The notes below the pieces were generated by a model. That model saw only the letters and a program-made list of their open reading frames with translations. It was not told the DNA's origin and ran no database searches. Shown here in pieces: positions 1 through 7,167 of a stretch of 9,429 nt of DNA (its first letter is position 1; every line of letters begins with the position of its first letter). The stretch is from JAVBMO01 sp031552355. Its GTDB lineage: Bacteria > Bacteroidota > Bacteroidia > Bacteroidales > P3. Location of the stretch: assembly GCA_031552355.1 (NCBI GenBank), contig JAVBMO010000016.1, forward strand, positions 1 to 9,429. Reading direction: 5' to 3'. Both the position numbers and the translations under genes were made by a program.

Positions 1-23
1 AAATTTTTCGATTATATTTGTAT

Positions 24-101
24 GTTGCATATTTGTGTGTTGTTTTTATATTTAACTGGTAATCAAATATAAAATTACAACTTTTTATTCAAATATGCAA
101 C
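24..101. repeat. 12-bp perfect inverted repeat pair
   Basis: GTTGCATATTTG at 24-35 and its exact reverse complement CAAATATGCAAC at 90-101, 54 nt apart, lie in AT-rich DNA with no open frame. A near-identical copy, CAAACATGCAAC (11 of 12), lies at 2738-2749 upstream of the metal ATPase. The pair could be a regulator site, the end of a lost insertion sequence, or a cruciform. The repeat is seen directly; its function is unknown. The stretch 1-133 holds no gene that I can support. Confidence 0.5.
64..93 (-). promoter_or_regulatory. possible leftward promoter
   Basis: Read on the minus strand, TTTG (93-90) is followed after 18 nt by TATATTTG (71-64), an exact match to the Bacteroidota -7 consensus TAnnTTTG. 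It would drive transcription leftward out of the window, so its gene cannot be seen. The DNA is very AT-rich and chance matches are likely. Confidence 0.3.
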
Positions 102-133
102 TTTTTTATTGTTTTTCTTACATCGAACTCAGG

Positions 134-639
134 TTAAAAGGTTGCCGCAATCACATTGAATGAGTGAAACCCAGCTTCCACCACCTGGTTATACCATTTG
201 GCCAAGCTGAGCCTTGCTGCATCCTTAATGGTATTTTTGGCGAAGATCATTCTTAGCGAGTGGGATAGTCCATAAGCTTTTTGCAAATCGGGATACTCAT
301 CGAAAAGTATTTTGCTCTTTTTCTTTATGAAGGCATCCATTTTTCGCTGGATTTGAAGAGTAAATACCTGCTTCTGGCTAAGAGTTCTTTTTTAGTGTCA
401 CCATTATCATCCCTGAACGGCTCGTATCGTTTCCCTGCCTTCCTTGTTTCCTCCCGCTTGTTGTTATCTTCCTGTATGGTATCCCAGCGATGTTTTATAC
501 GTATCTCTTGAACGGCATCACAAGCTGGTTATTGAATATGAAAACGGTCTATTACCCGTTGAGCTTTCTGGAAGCTGGTGCGGACAATCTTATGTATGGA
601 ATCTGATAAGTCAAGGGTAATTTTCTTAGTTTTTCCCAT
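134..639 (-). pseudogene. ISL3/ISAon1-type DDE transposase remnant
   Basis: Read leftward, the translation resembles the middle of DDE transposases of the ISL3 group (the Bacteroidota ISAon1 type). It opens with TLDLSDS, then RVIDRFHIQ containing the second catalytic Asp, then a stretch ending RSRYLLFKSSEKW, then SHSLRMIFAKN, KDAARLSLAKWYN and SFNVIAATF. The frame is broken by TAA at 529-531 (where the family has Lys after FHxQ) and TAA at 325-327, and by a one-base deletion around 312-324 that moves the rest into the frame ending at 134-136. The N-terminal half with the first catalytic Asp is absent, as is the C-terminal block that should carry the catalytic Glu (the AESFNAK region). No terminal inverted repeats or target duplication can be assigned. 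It cannot make an active enzyme. The family call rests on recalled motif patterns rather than an alignment. Confidence 0.75.
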
Positions 640-645
640 AATAAA

Positions 646-677
646 AAAGTTTATTGAAATTCGTTTCAATAAACTTT
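646..677 (-). terminator. perfect 14-bp hairpin, likely ATPase terminator
   Basis: AAAGTTTATTGAAA (646-659) and its exact reverse complement (664-677) enclose a 4-nt loop, TTCG on the plus strand and CGAA on the minus strand. Leftward transcripts from the ATPase gene, which stops at 781, reach this stem and then a run of six U, the intrinsic terminator layout. The stem is AT-rich but long and perfect. It touches the upstream edge of the transposase remnant, so it may instead have come with that element. The 678-780 stretch between it and the ATPase holds nothing else I can identify. Confidence 0.55.
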
Positions 678-780
678 CAGAAATACCAATAATAATATAG
701 GTTAGAGTGTATTTTTACCAACTATTTTTTGCATATATACCAAGAAAAACCTACCCTCACTTGACTATTAAGCCACTATT

Positions 781-2664
781 TTATTTAAATGACATCAGTC
801 GTAAACTTATTAGGATAACAACAAGAGTAACACCTACATCGGCCGTAATGGCCATAACCAAATTGCCGTGGCCTAAGAAAGCCAAAAAGATAAAAATTAT
901 TTTTATCAAAATGGCGCCAATGCAGTTTTGTTTGATGGTTCGGATGGTTTTTCGCCCTAAACGAATTAGAAAAGGAATTAAAGATAACTTGTCGTTCATC
1001 AGAGCAATATTGGCAATTTCTATGGCTGTGTCACTTCCGGTTGCGCCCATTGCAATTCCCACTGTGGATTGTGCCAAAGCCGGAGCATCGTTTACTCCAT
1101 CGCCAACCATGCCTACCGAACCATATTTCGGTAAAAATTCTTTCACTTTTAAAACTTTGTCCTCAGGCAAAAGATTGCCATAAATTTCATCAATACCCAA
1201 TTGATGCCCAATATGCCATCCCGCCTTTTCGTTATCACCAGTTAACATAACAGGTTTTACGCCCAAAGCCAGCAAATCTTTGATGGCTCCTTTGCTGTCG
1301 GATTTGATTTCGTCCGTAAGGCCGATAACACCCTTTAATTCTTCTTTGTAAGCTGCAATCATGCTTGTTTTGCCTTCGGAAGAAAGTTTTTCGACAATGG
1401 CCTCAGCTTCTTGTGTGTTGCTGCAAATTTCTTTTATATAGCTTAAATTGCCAACAAAAACAGGGCGGTTTTCACAACTGAGGCAAATACCTTTAGCGCC
1501 TTTTCCGGCAATGCTTTCGAATTTTTCGGCAGAATGATTTTTAAGGTTTTGGACTTTTGTTTGATTCGTGATTGCTTGAGCCAAAGGGTGTTCCGAAAAA
1601 GATTCTATTCCGGAAGTACAGGCAAGCAAACTTTCGATAGTATTTCCATTCAAAGGGAAAACATCCGACACAACAGGCCGCCCGAAAGTCAGGGTACGGG
1701 TTTTGTCTAAAAATAAAACTTTGATGCGCCCAATGGCTTCCAAATATTTTCCACCTTTAATCAAAGCACCTTTATTTGATGCGTTTCCAATGGCGGCAAA
1801 AATAGCCACCGGCGTAGAAATGACCAATGCACAGGGGCACGAAATAACCAACAACGTAATGGCTTGATTCAGCCAATAATCAAAATCTTTTCCCAACACA
1901 AAGACAGGGATTAAGAACAAACTCAAACTCAAGAAAATAACGCTTGGTGTATAGTACTTGGCAAATTTTTCGATGAATTTCTGACTTTCCGATTTCGAAG
2001 ATTGCGCTTCAAAGGTCAAAGAAATAATTTTTGAAAGCATGGTGTCGGAAACTGTTTTGGTCGTTTTCAACTCTATATAGCCGCTTTGATTCAAAGTGCC
2101 TGCAAAAACAGTATCGCCAATAGATTTATCTTTAGGTATGGGCTCGCCCGTAATGGTCGATTCATCGACGGAACTTTCGCCCAAAGTAATGGTTCCGTCC
2201 AAAGGAATCATATTGTGCGGTTTGACAATGACAACACTTCCTATTTCCACATTTTCGATAGGGATTTCCTCACCTGAATTTTTCAGGATGGCTGTTTTAG
2301 GCGATTTCGACATCAGATTATCCAATGCCGAACGACTTTGGTCTAAGCCAATGTCTTCAAGGTTTTCGCCCAACACATATAAAACAATGACAACAGCCGC
2401 TTCGGGATATTCTTTCAAATAAAAAGCTGCCACCACTGCAATCAGCATCAAAAGATTGATACTTCGAAAATTCAGTTTTACAAGCGCTTTCAGGCCTCCC
2501 CACAAAACGCCATGACCAACCCCCAGGATAAACGCTGCATATATAAAAGGGGCGAAAGGCATGGGAATTTCCAATCCCATGAGGGACATAATTTCCAATC
2601 CGACAACCAATATTACTGCCGAAAAAAGAAAAACAAATTTTTTATCGTGCCAAGGTAGTTTCAT
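781..2664 (-). CDS. zntA: P1B-type heavy-metal ATPase, Zn/Cd/Pb class
   Basis: This is an inner-membrane pump that exports divalent soft metals using ATP. In the 627 residues I see, in order, the actuator motif TGEP (172-175), the metal-site CPC (276-278) in SCPCALVISTP, the phosphorylation Asp (D320), HP (359-360), MLTGDN (473-478) and GDGVNDAPAL (521-530). K588 and D609 (in AITADVG) in the last membrane helices match the Lys/Asp pair of ZntA/CadA (P1B-2) rather than copper pumps. There is no N-terminal HMA or Cys-rich metal domain; the protein starts almost directly with membrane helices, which occurs in other members. The odd feature is that the signature reads DKTRTLT, with Arg at 323 (codon CGT, 1696-1698) in place of the near-invariant Gly. 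The frame is otherwise intact. The ATG at 2664 lies about 30 nt after a promoter-like sequence. No metal regulator gene is next to it. The family is certain, the metal class likely, and activity doubtful because of Arg323. Confidence 0.93.
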   Translation of the reverse strand: MKLPWHDKKFVFLFSAVILVVGLEIMSLMGLEIPMPFAPFIYAAFILGVGHGVLWGGLKALVKLNFRSINLLMLIAVVAAFYLKEYPEAAVVIVLYVLGENLEDIGLDQSRSALDNLMSKSPKTAILKNSGEEIPIENVEIGSVVIVKPHNMIPLDGTITLGESSVDESTITGEPIPKDKSIGDTVFAGTLNQSGYIELKTTKTVSDTMLSKIISLTFEAQSSKSESQKFIEKFAKYYTPSVIFLSLSLFLIPVFVLGKDFDYWLNQAITLLVISCPCALVISTPVAIFAAIGNASNKGALIKGGKYLEAIGRIKVLFLDKTRTLTFGRPVVSDVFPLNGNTIESLLACTSGIESFSEHPLAQAITNQTKVQNLKNHSAEKFESIAGKGAKGICLSCENRPVFVGNLSYIKEICSNTQEAEAIVEKLSSEGKTSMIAAYKEELKGVIGLTDEIKSDSKGAIKDLLALGVKPVMLTGDNEKAGWHIGHQLGIDEIYGNLLPEDKVLKVKEFLPKYGSVGMVGDGVNDAPALAQSTVGIAMGATGSDTAIEIANIALMNDKLSLIPFLIRLGRKTIRTIKQNCIGAILIKIIFIFLAFLGHGNLVMAITADVGVTLVVILISLRLMSFK

Positions 2665-2695
2665 TTTCAGCTGATTAAGTTTGTGTTTTTAGTTA

Positions 2696-2729
2696 CAAAA
2701 GTATTGCTTTTTCGCTACATAGAAGCAAA
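2696..2729 (-). promoter_or_regulatory. promoter of the metal ATPase gene
   Basis: On the minus strand, TTTG (2729-2726) is followed after 22 nt by TACTTTTG (2703-2696), an exact match to TAnnTTTG. The spacing is slightly longer than the usual 19-21. The implied transcript start lies about 25 nt upstream of the ATG at 2664. A CAAACATGCAAC motif (2738-2749) sits just upstream of the -33 box. Confidence 0.5.
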
Positions 2730-2798
2730 TTTTTTACCAAACATGCAACCAAAAAGTTTTATTTCAAAATAGTATGTTCAAAAGAATGGCTGATTTAC

Positions 2799-3065
2799 TA
2801 ACTGATGTTACGCATCAAAATTATATAGATGAAGAAAAAAGGCTTGAAAAGTCGAGTTTTCATAACCGTAGGGAACGTAGCGCACCTAAGGAAGATAGAT
2901 TCAAGACAAATATAGCCTGCAAGGCAGTACTGAATTGGGGAATAAATCCTACCTTGCAGGCAGAGGTCTATACATGTTGTCAAACCACAGGTCGCTGCAG
3001 TCATGAAAATCAAGTCCTATTGGACTAAAATCCATAACAACAAGGCAAATGGGTAACATCAATTA
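2799..3065. mobile_element. possible MITE-like repeat element
   Basis: TAACTGATGTTAC (2799-2811) and GTAACATCAATTA (3053-3065) are inverted repeats matching at 12 of 13 positions, with a 9-bp perfect core, and bound about 267 bp. TTACT occurs at both outer edges (2795-2799 and 3063-3067) but overlaps the repeats, so a target duplication is uncertain. Inside are a 10-bp stem (GCCTGCAAGG at 2915-2924 with its complement at 2952-2961), TGAAAA/TTTTCA (2845-2850 with 2857-2862) and AGTCC/GGACT (3013-3017 with 3022-3026). Base content is more mixed than in the AT-rich flanks. An 84-codon rightward frame (2774-3028) crosses the left repeat and looks non-coding. A 28-codon leftward frame (3035-2949) is too short to judge. 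The element could be a non-autonomous transposon, an insertion-sequence remnant or a structured RNA; I cannot tell which. Confidence 0.35.
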
Positions 3066-3103
3066 CTGATAATCTTCTATGAAAGCGAACCACTATTTTT
3101 TTG

Positions 3104-3111
3104 TACCTTTG
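3104..3111 (+). promoter_or_regulatory. -7 promoter box upstream of the S41 protease
   Basis: TACCTTTG matches the Bacteroidota -7 consensus TAnnTTTG exactly and is followed by CATGTTTTT. I see no good -33 TTG at the expected distance. The implied leader before the ATG at 3184 is about 65 nt; within it TATTGG (3123-3128) could pair with CCAATA (3171-3176). Confidence 0.5.
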
Positions 3112-3183
3112 CATGTTTTTCCTATTGGGGATAAAACAATAGTGTTGAAAAAGTGTTTAGTAGATTTAATCCAATAAATAGAT

Positions 3184-4959
3184 ATGTATAGAAAATTTCA
3201 ATCTTATATTATTCCGGTTTTTATGCTTTTGCTGTTTGTGCCTTCGCTCTCAGCGCAGGAAAACAATGCAAAAGAAGTCGAAAATAAATTATTAAGCACC
3301 ATCGGTTATATTCGCCGCTATTATGTCGAAAAAGCAAACCTCTCCGAAATTACCGACAAGGGAATTGTCGAAATGTTGAGCGAACTGGATCCGCATTCCG
3401 TTTTTATTCCTGCCAAGGAAGTGGAAAAAGCCAACGAACCTCTGCAAGGCAATTTCGACGGAATTGGGGTGGCTTTTCAAATTATGAAAGACAGCATCAA
3501 TGTGGTGGAAGTTATTGCTGGAGGCCCTGCCGAAAAATTGGGTGTTTTGGCCGGGGATAAAATTGTAAAGATTGACGACAAAATTGCTGTGGGCGACACC
3601 ATTACAAGTTCTTTTGTTTTCAACAACTTGAGAGGAAAGAAAGGAACAACCGTAGAAATCTGGGTAAAGCGCAATGGCCGCAGCGATTTGATTCATTTTA
3701 AGATTGTCCGCGATAAAATTCCTATTTACAGTGTTGACAGCTATTTTATGATTGACAATAATATTGGGTATATTCGCCTCGACCGCTTTGCCCGAACTTC
3801 AATGGATGAATTTCGCAAGGCTTTTTCCGAACTGAAAAGCCAAGGGATGAAAGATCTTATTTTTGATTTGCGCGGCAATGGTGGTGGTTTTTTAGATATT
3901 GCCATTAGTTTGACCGACGAATTTTTAGAAAAAGACCGGTTGATTGTTTATACCGAAGGGATTTCGAGTCCCAAACAGGAAGTTCGTTCCACCGATAATG
4001 GCGATTTCAGAAGTGGAAAGCTTGTGGTGCTGATTGATGAAAGTTCTGCATCGGCAAGCGAAATTTTTTCAGGTGCTGTGCAGGATTGGGACAGAGGCGT
4101 TGTCGTTGGCCGCCGTTCGTTCGGAAAAGGTTTGGTGCAACGGATTTTTCCGCTTCCCGACAATTCAGAAATCCGATTGACCACTTCGCGCTACTATACA
4201 CCTTCGGGACGCTGCATTCAAAAACCGTACAAAGACGGCGCGGACGAATATTACAAAGATTATATGAAGCGCTACGAACACAAAGAATTGATTACAGCTG
4301 ATTCCATTCATTTTCCCGATTCGTTGAAATATTATACCAACGCAAAACGTGTGGTGTATGGTGGTGGTGGAATTATGCCCGATATTTTTGTCCCGATAGA
4401 TACCTTGCGTGCTTCCGATTATTTGATTGAATTACGGAGCAAAGGCATTTTAAATAATTTTACTTTGGACTGGAGTAATCAAAACAGGGAAGCTTTAATT
4501 CAACAATATCCAACCTTTGAAGATTTTAGAAAAAAATATGACACCAAAGCCTTGTTTGCCGACTTTAATGCGCATGTGGAAAAAGAAGGTGTGAAAGAAA
4601 AAGATGTGAAAAAAGATTGGGTGGCTACATGGTTTCAACAGGCTTTGAGCGAAAAGGTAAAAGATTCTACTTCTTATCAGGATTATGAAAAATATGCCCA
4701 AACATTGTTTGCCGACACAAGTTTGTATGAAAAAGTTTTGAAAAAAGCCAAAGAAGAGGATGACAAACTGTCGGTTCTTTCTGCCAAATCCGACGAATAT
4801 ATCCACCATTTGGTGCGGGCTATGGTTGCACGAAATATTTATGGCACAAAATATTACTACTCTGTCATGTCAGAAACAGACGAAGGCTTCAAAAAAGCAA
4901 TTGAAATCTTGAAAAACGACAAATTGTATCGTTCTCTTTTGGCCACTCCTAAAAAGTAA
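3184..4959 (+). CDS. ctpA: S41 C-terminal processing protease (CtpA/Prc type)
   Basis: This is a serine protease with a Ser-Lys catalytic pair that trims or degrades proteins from their C-termini in the periplasm. In the 591 residues, a signal peptide (about 1-24, hydrophobic core then SLSA before Gln25) is followed by a helical lead-in, a PDZ domain (about 90-175, with GIGVAFQ and GGPAEKLGVLAGDKI) and the S41 core (about 190-345). The nucleophile is Ser290 in SASASEIFSGAVQD, and the base is Lys315 in RSFGKG, 25 residues later as in Prc and CtpB. Gln319 fits the third catalytic position of CtpB. After SRYYTPSGRCIQKPY comes a long charged, mainly helical tail (about 350-591) without a motif I recognise. 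The ATG is supported by the signal peptide beginning directly after it. It has its own -7 box and lies 92 nt before ftsX, in the same direction but separated by a promoter. The substrate is unknown. The family call is firm. Confidence 0.95.
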   Translation: MYRKFQSYIIPVFMLLLFVPSLSAQENNAKEVENKLLSTIGYIRRYYVEKANLSEITDKGIVEMLSELDPHSVFIPAKEVEKANEPLQGNFDGIGVAFQIMKDSINVVEVIAGGPAEKLGVLAGDKIVKIDDKIAVGDTITSSFVFNNLRGKKGTTVEIWVKRNGRSDLIHFKIVRDKIPIYSVDSYFMIDNNIGYIRLDRFARTSMDEFRKAFSELKSQGMKDLIFDLRGNGGGFLDIAISLTDEFLEKDRLIVYTEGISSPKQEVRSTDNGDFRSGKLVVLIDESSASASEIFSGAVQDWDRGVVVGRRSFGKGLVQRIFPLPDNSEIRLTTSRYYTPSGRCIQKPYKDGADEYYKDYMKRYEHKELITADSIHFPDSLKYYTNAKRVVYGGGGIMPDIFVPIDTLRASDYLIELRSKGILNNFTLDWSNQNREALIQQYPTFEDFRKKYDTKALFADFNAHVEKEGVKEKDVKKDWVATWFQQALSEKVKDSTSYQDYEKYAQTLFADTSLYEKVLKKAKEEDDKLSVLSAKSDEYIHHLVRAMVARNIYGTKYYYSVMSETDEGFKKAIEILKNDKLYRSLLATPKK

Positions 4960-4997
4960 TCGAATAAGCTTGATTTGCAGATATTAAAAGAAAAAAA

Positions 4998-5028
4998 TTG
5001 CTTCAAAGCCAAAAATTTAGTAAATTCG
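4998..5028 (+). promoter_or_regulatory. promoter of the ftsX gene cluster
   Basis: TTG (4998-5000), 20 nt, then TAAATTCG (5021-5028) fits the Bacteroidota promoter layout with one mismatch in the -7 box (TAnnTTTG). Transcription would begin about 5034, close upstream of the ATG at 5052. This argues against translation from the in-frame TTG at 4998, which falls inside the -33 box. Confidence 0.5.
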
Positions 5029-5051
5029 CATTCGAAAAAACGAAAGGAACC

Positions 5052-5927
5052 ATGCGTAAGGAAAACAAAATAAGCAAGAAAATCTATCGGAAAAGTGCCG
5101 ATTTTACTTCTGCACTCAGTATTTTTTTGTTGTTGTTCATGTTGGGAATCATGATGTTGTTTGGCGGATACTATTCCTATCGTTTTTCGCAATCGGTAAA
5201 AGAAGAATTTGCTTTTAATGTGAATTTTTTCACAGACACACCCGAAGAAGAGGCTTTGATGCTGAAGCAGGAACTGGATTCCAATTCTTTCGTAAAATCC
5301 GTTCAATATTTGTCGAAAGACGAAGCAGCCAAAATTTTTATGGAACAATTGGGTGGCGAAGATTTTGTTGAATTTGCAGGCTTCAATCCTTTGTACCCAT
5401 CGTTACAAGTAAATTTGCGATCTAATTCCATTGGTGAACAAGAAGTTGCCGATTTTATTTCCGAAGTAAGCAAAAACCCGAATGTAAAAGAAGTTGAGTA
5501 CAACAAAGAGGTTCTTCACGGCCTCAATACTTTAATTTATTACATTAGTTTAGGGATTTTGGCGTTTACGGCTCTGCTTTGTTTTGTTGTCATTGCGTTT
5601 ATCGGAAATACCGTCATGCGCTGGGTTTTCGACAACCGGCTTACCATTAGAACCATGGAATTGGTTGGCGCCCGCGTTTGGTTTATGATTAGCCCCTTTT
5701 TGGGCAGAGCTTTAAAAATCGGCGTTTTAGGTAGTTTGTGTGCCATTTTGGCGCTGGCGGGCTTGGTTTATGTGGTACACAGGGAATTTCCCATAATGCC
5801 CAATATCGAAACATTTTACAGAGAATATATCATCATAGCCGGCGCCCTTTTCTGTCTTGGTGTTTTGATAACCCTCACGGTTACCTACATTTCTGTGAGA
5901 AGATGTATTTTTAGAACAAAAAAATAA
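5052..5927 (+). CDS. ftsX: cell division protein FtsX
   Basis: FtsX is the membrane subunit of the FtsEX ABC-type complex, which couples ATP use by FtsE to activation of cell-wall hydrolases at the division site. The 291-aa protein shows the family layout: a basic cytoplasmic N-terminus (1-18), a first helix (about 20-42), an extracellular domain (about 45-155, with NPNVKEVEYNKEVL at its end), then three helices (about 160-184, 218-243 and 258-282). The loop around residues 186-217, with RLTIRTMELVGA and PFL, is the conserved FtsX cytoplasmic motif that contacts FtsE. I chose the ATG at 5052 over an in-frame TTG at 4998, because the longer form adds 18 residues lying within the promoter. No ftsE gene is present in the window. 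It begins a run of four closely spaced rightward genes. Confidence 0.92.
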   Translation: MRKENKISKKIYRKSADFTSALSIFLLLFMLGIMMLFGGYYSYRFSQSVKEEFAFNVNFFTDTPEEEALMLKQELDSNSFVKSVQYLSKDEAAKIFMEQLGGEDFVEFAGFNPLYPSLQVNLRSNSIGEQEVADFISEVSKNPNVKEVEYNKEVLHGLNTLIYYISLGILAFTALLCFVVIAFIGNTVMRWVFDNRLTIRTMELVGARVWFMISPFLGRALKIGVLGSLCAILALAGLVYVVHREFPIMPNIETFYREYIIIAGALFCLGVLITLTVTYISVRRCIFRTKK

Positions 5928-5948
5928 AGACTTTAAAATTAAATATTT

Positions 5949-6227
5949 ATGGCAAAGATTGAAAAAAAATCCAACACTCCGGCAACGCCTAAAAAATCCA
6001 TAACAGGCTTTGATTTTGCTTTTGGAAAAATCAACTATATCCTTTTGATTGCAGGGGTTGTGGTATTAATTTTAGGATTTTTATTGCTTGTAGGCGGTGG
6101 TTCCGACGATCCTGCTGTTTTTAGCGATAAAATTTTCGATACAAGACGTTTGGTTGTAGCCCCTATCTTATTGGTATTGGGCTTTGTGATTGAAATTTTT
6201 GCCATTATGGTAAAAGCCAAAGATTAA
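5949..6227 (+). CDS. DUF3098 family small membrane protein
   Basis: This is a 92-aa protein of unknown function that I recognise as DUF3098, a family seen mainly in Bacteroidota next to ftsX and uppP. The N-terminal 20 residues are rich in Lys, Pro, Ser and Thr. A short conserved-looking DFAFGKINY segment precedes membrane helix 1 (about 29-49). A GGGSDDP turn (49-55) follows, then a DKIFDTRRL linker and helix 2 (about 66-87), ending in a basic tail. Both termini may be cytoplasmic, with a loop of about 17 residues outside. It starts 21 nt after ftsX and 55 nt before uppP, so it is likely co-transcribed. The context suggests a link to division or envelope synthesis, which is inference only. 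Confidence 0.88.
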   Translation: MAKIEKKSNTPATPKKSITGFDFAFGKINYILLIAGVVVLILGFLLLVGGGSDDPAVFSDKIFDTRRLVVAPILLVLGFVIEIFAIMVKAKD

Positions 6228-6282
6228 TCTTGTCAGGGCATCTTATCTTTTTTGTAAAAGAAAATCTTAATTTAAAAATTTT

Positions 6283-7077
6283 ATGGAGTGGTTTTCCGCT
6301 ATTATCCTTGCCATAGTTGAGGGAATAACAGAATTTTTACCCATTTCCTCTACAGGTCACATGATTGTGGTGGGGAAATTTTTGGGTGTCGAAAGCAACG
6401 AATTTGTCAAAGCGTTTGAAGTGATTATCCAGTTTGGCGCTATCCTTTCGGTTGTGGTACTTTATTGGCAGAGATTTTTGCAAAGTTTTAATTTTTATTT
6501 GAAACTTGCTGTGGCAGTGATTCCGGCATTGGTTTTGGGCTTTTTGTTCGGGGATTTTATCGACGGATTACTCGAAAATGTAACTGTCGTGGCTGTGATG
6601 CTCGTTTTGGGTGGAATCCTAATGCTCTTTGTCGATAAATGGTTTAACAAACCAGCCGAAGATCAAACCGTAACTTATAAAAAAGGATTTTTAATTGGCC
6701 TGGCGCAATGCGCAGCCATGATTCCCGGCGTGTCGCGTTCCATGGCAAGCATTGTCGGTGGTATGGCTCAAAAACTTGACAGAAAAACGGCAGCCGAATT
6801 TTCGTTCTTTTTGGCAGTGCCTACCATGCTGGCTGCTTCGGGCTACAAATTATTAAAATTGCTTACCAATCCTCAAAGCACTGAATTGTTGAAAGACAAT
6901 TGGACGGTTTTGTTGGTTGGAAATCTTGTCGCTTTTGTTGTAGCAATGTTTGCCATCAAAGGATTCATCAGCTTTTTGACAAAATATGGATTCAAGGCCT
7001 TTGGCTACTACCGTATCTTTGTCGGCGGAGTAATCCTTGCGTTATTGCTTTTCGGCGTTGATTTCAGCTTAATTTAA
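6283..7077 (+). CDS. uppP: undecaprenyl-diphosphate phosphatase UppP/BacA
   Basis: This integral membrane enzyme dephosphorylates undecaprenyl pyrophosphate, recycling the lipid carrier for peptidoglycan and other surface polymers; higher levels are known to give bacitracin tolerance. The 264 residues carry the first signature, EGITEFLPISSTGH, with Glu13, Glu17 and His26, and the second, PGVSRSMASIVGGM (148-161), with Ser151 and Arg152. Ser156 stands where the E. coli enzyme has Thr. The rest is hydrophobic helices, with length and ends typical of the family. It starts 55 nt after the DUF3098 gene with no clear promoter between, consistent with an operon from ftsX to truB. Confidence 0.96.
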   Translation: MEWFSAIILAIVEGITEFLPISSTGHMIVVGKFLGVESNEFVKAFEVIIQFGAILSVVVLYWQRFLQSFNFYLKLAVAVIPALVLGFLFGDFIDGLLENVTVVAVMLVLGGILMLFVDKWFNKPAEDQTVTYKKGFLIGLAQCAAMIPGVSRSMASIVGGMAQKLDRKTAAEFSFFLAVPTMLAASGYKLLKLLTNPQSTELLKDNWTVLLVGNLVAFVVAMFAIKGFISFLTKYGFKAFGYYRIFVGGVILALLLFGVDFSLI

Positions 7078-7167
7078 CCAAAATCTCTGCAAGGCAATAT
7101 ATTCCGGACTTTTGAGTTTTATTCAACAAGTTCATCGTTAAAAAACTTTTCAACTTTCAATTATTCT

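Noticed and set aside
281..511. 76-codon rightward open frame in the transposase region
   Set aside because: It is antisense to the transposase remnant, whose leftward translation carries family motifs.
707..1183. 158-codon rightward open frame opposite the ATPase gene
   Set aside because: It lies antisense to well-conserved ATPase motifs and its translation is a shadow of that gene.
2774..3028. 84-codon rightward open frame between the ATPase and the protease
   Set aside because: The protein has no recognisable domain, the frame crosses the inverted-repeat end at 2799-2811 and contains strong stems, so it is more likely non-coding.
4495..5348. leftward open frames opposite ctpA and ftsX
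   Set aside because: Both are antisense to genes with clear family motifs and show low-complexity Phe/Lys-rich translations.
7078..7167. separate promoter for truB
   Set aside because: No TAnnTTTG box or paired -33 box is visible in the 90-nt gap; co-transcription with uppP is simpler.
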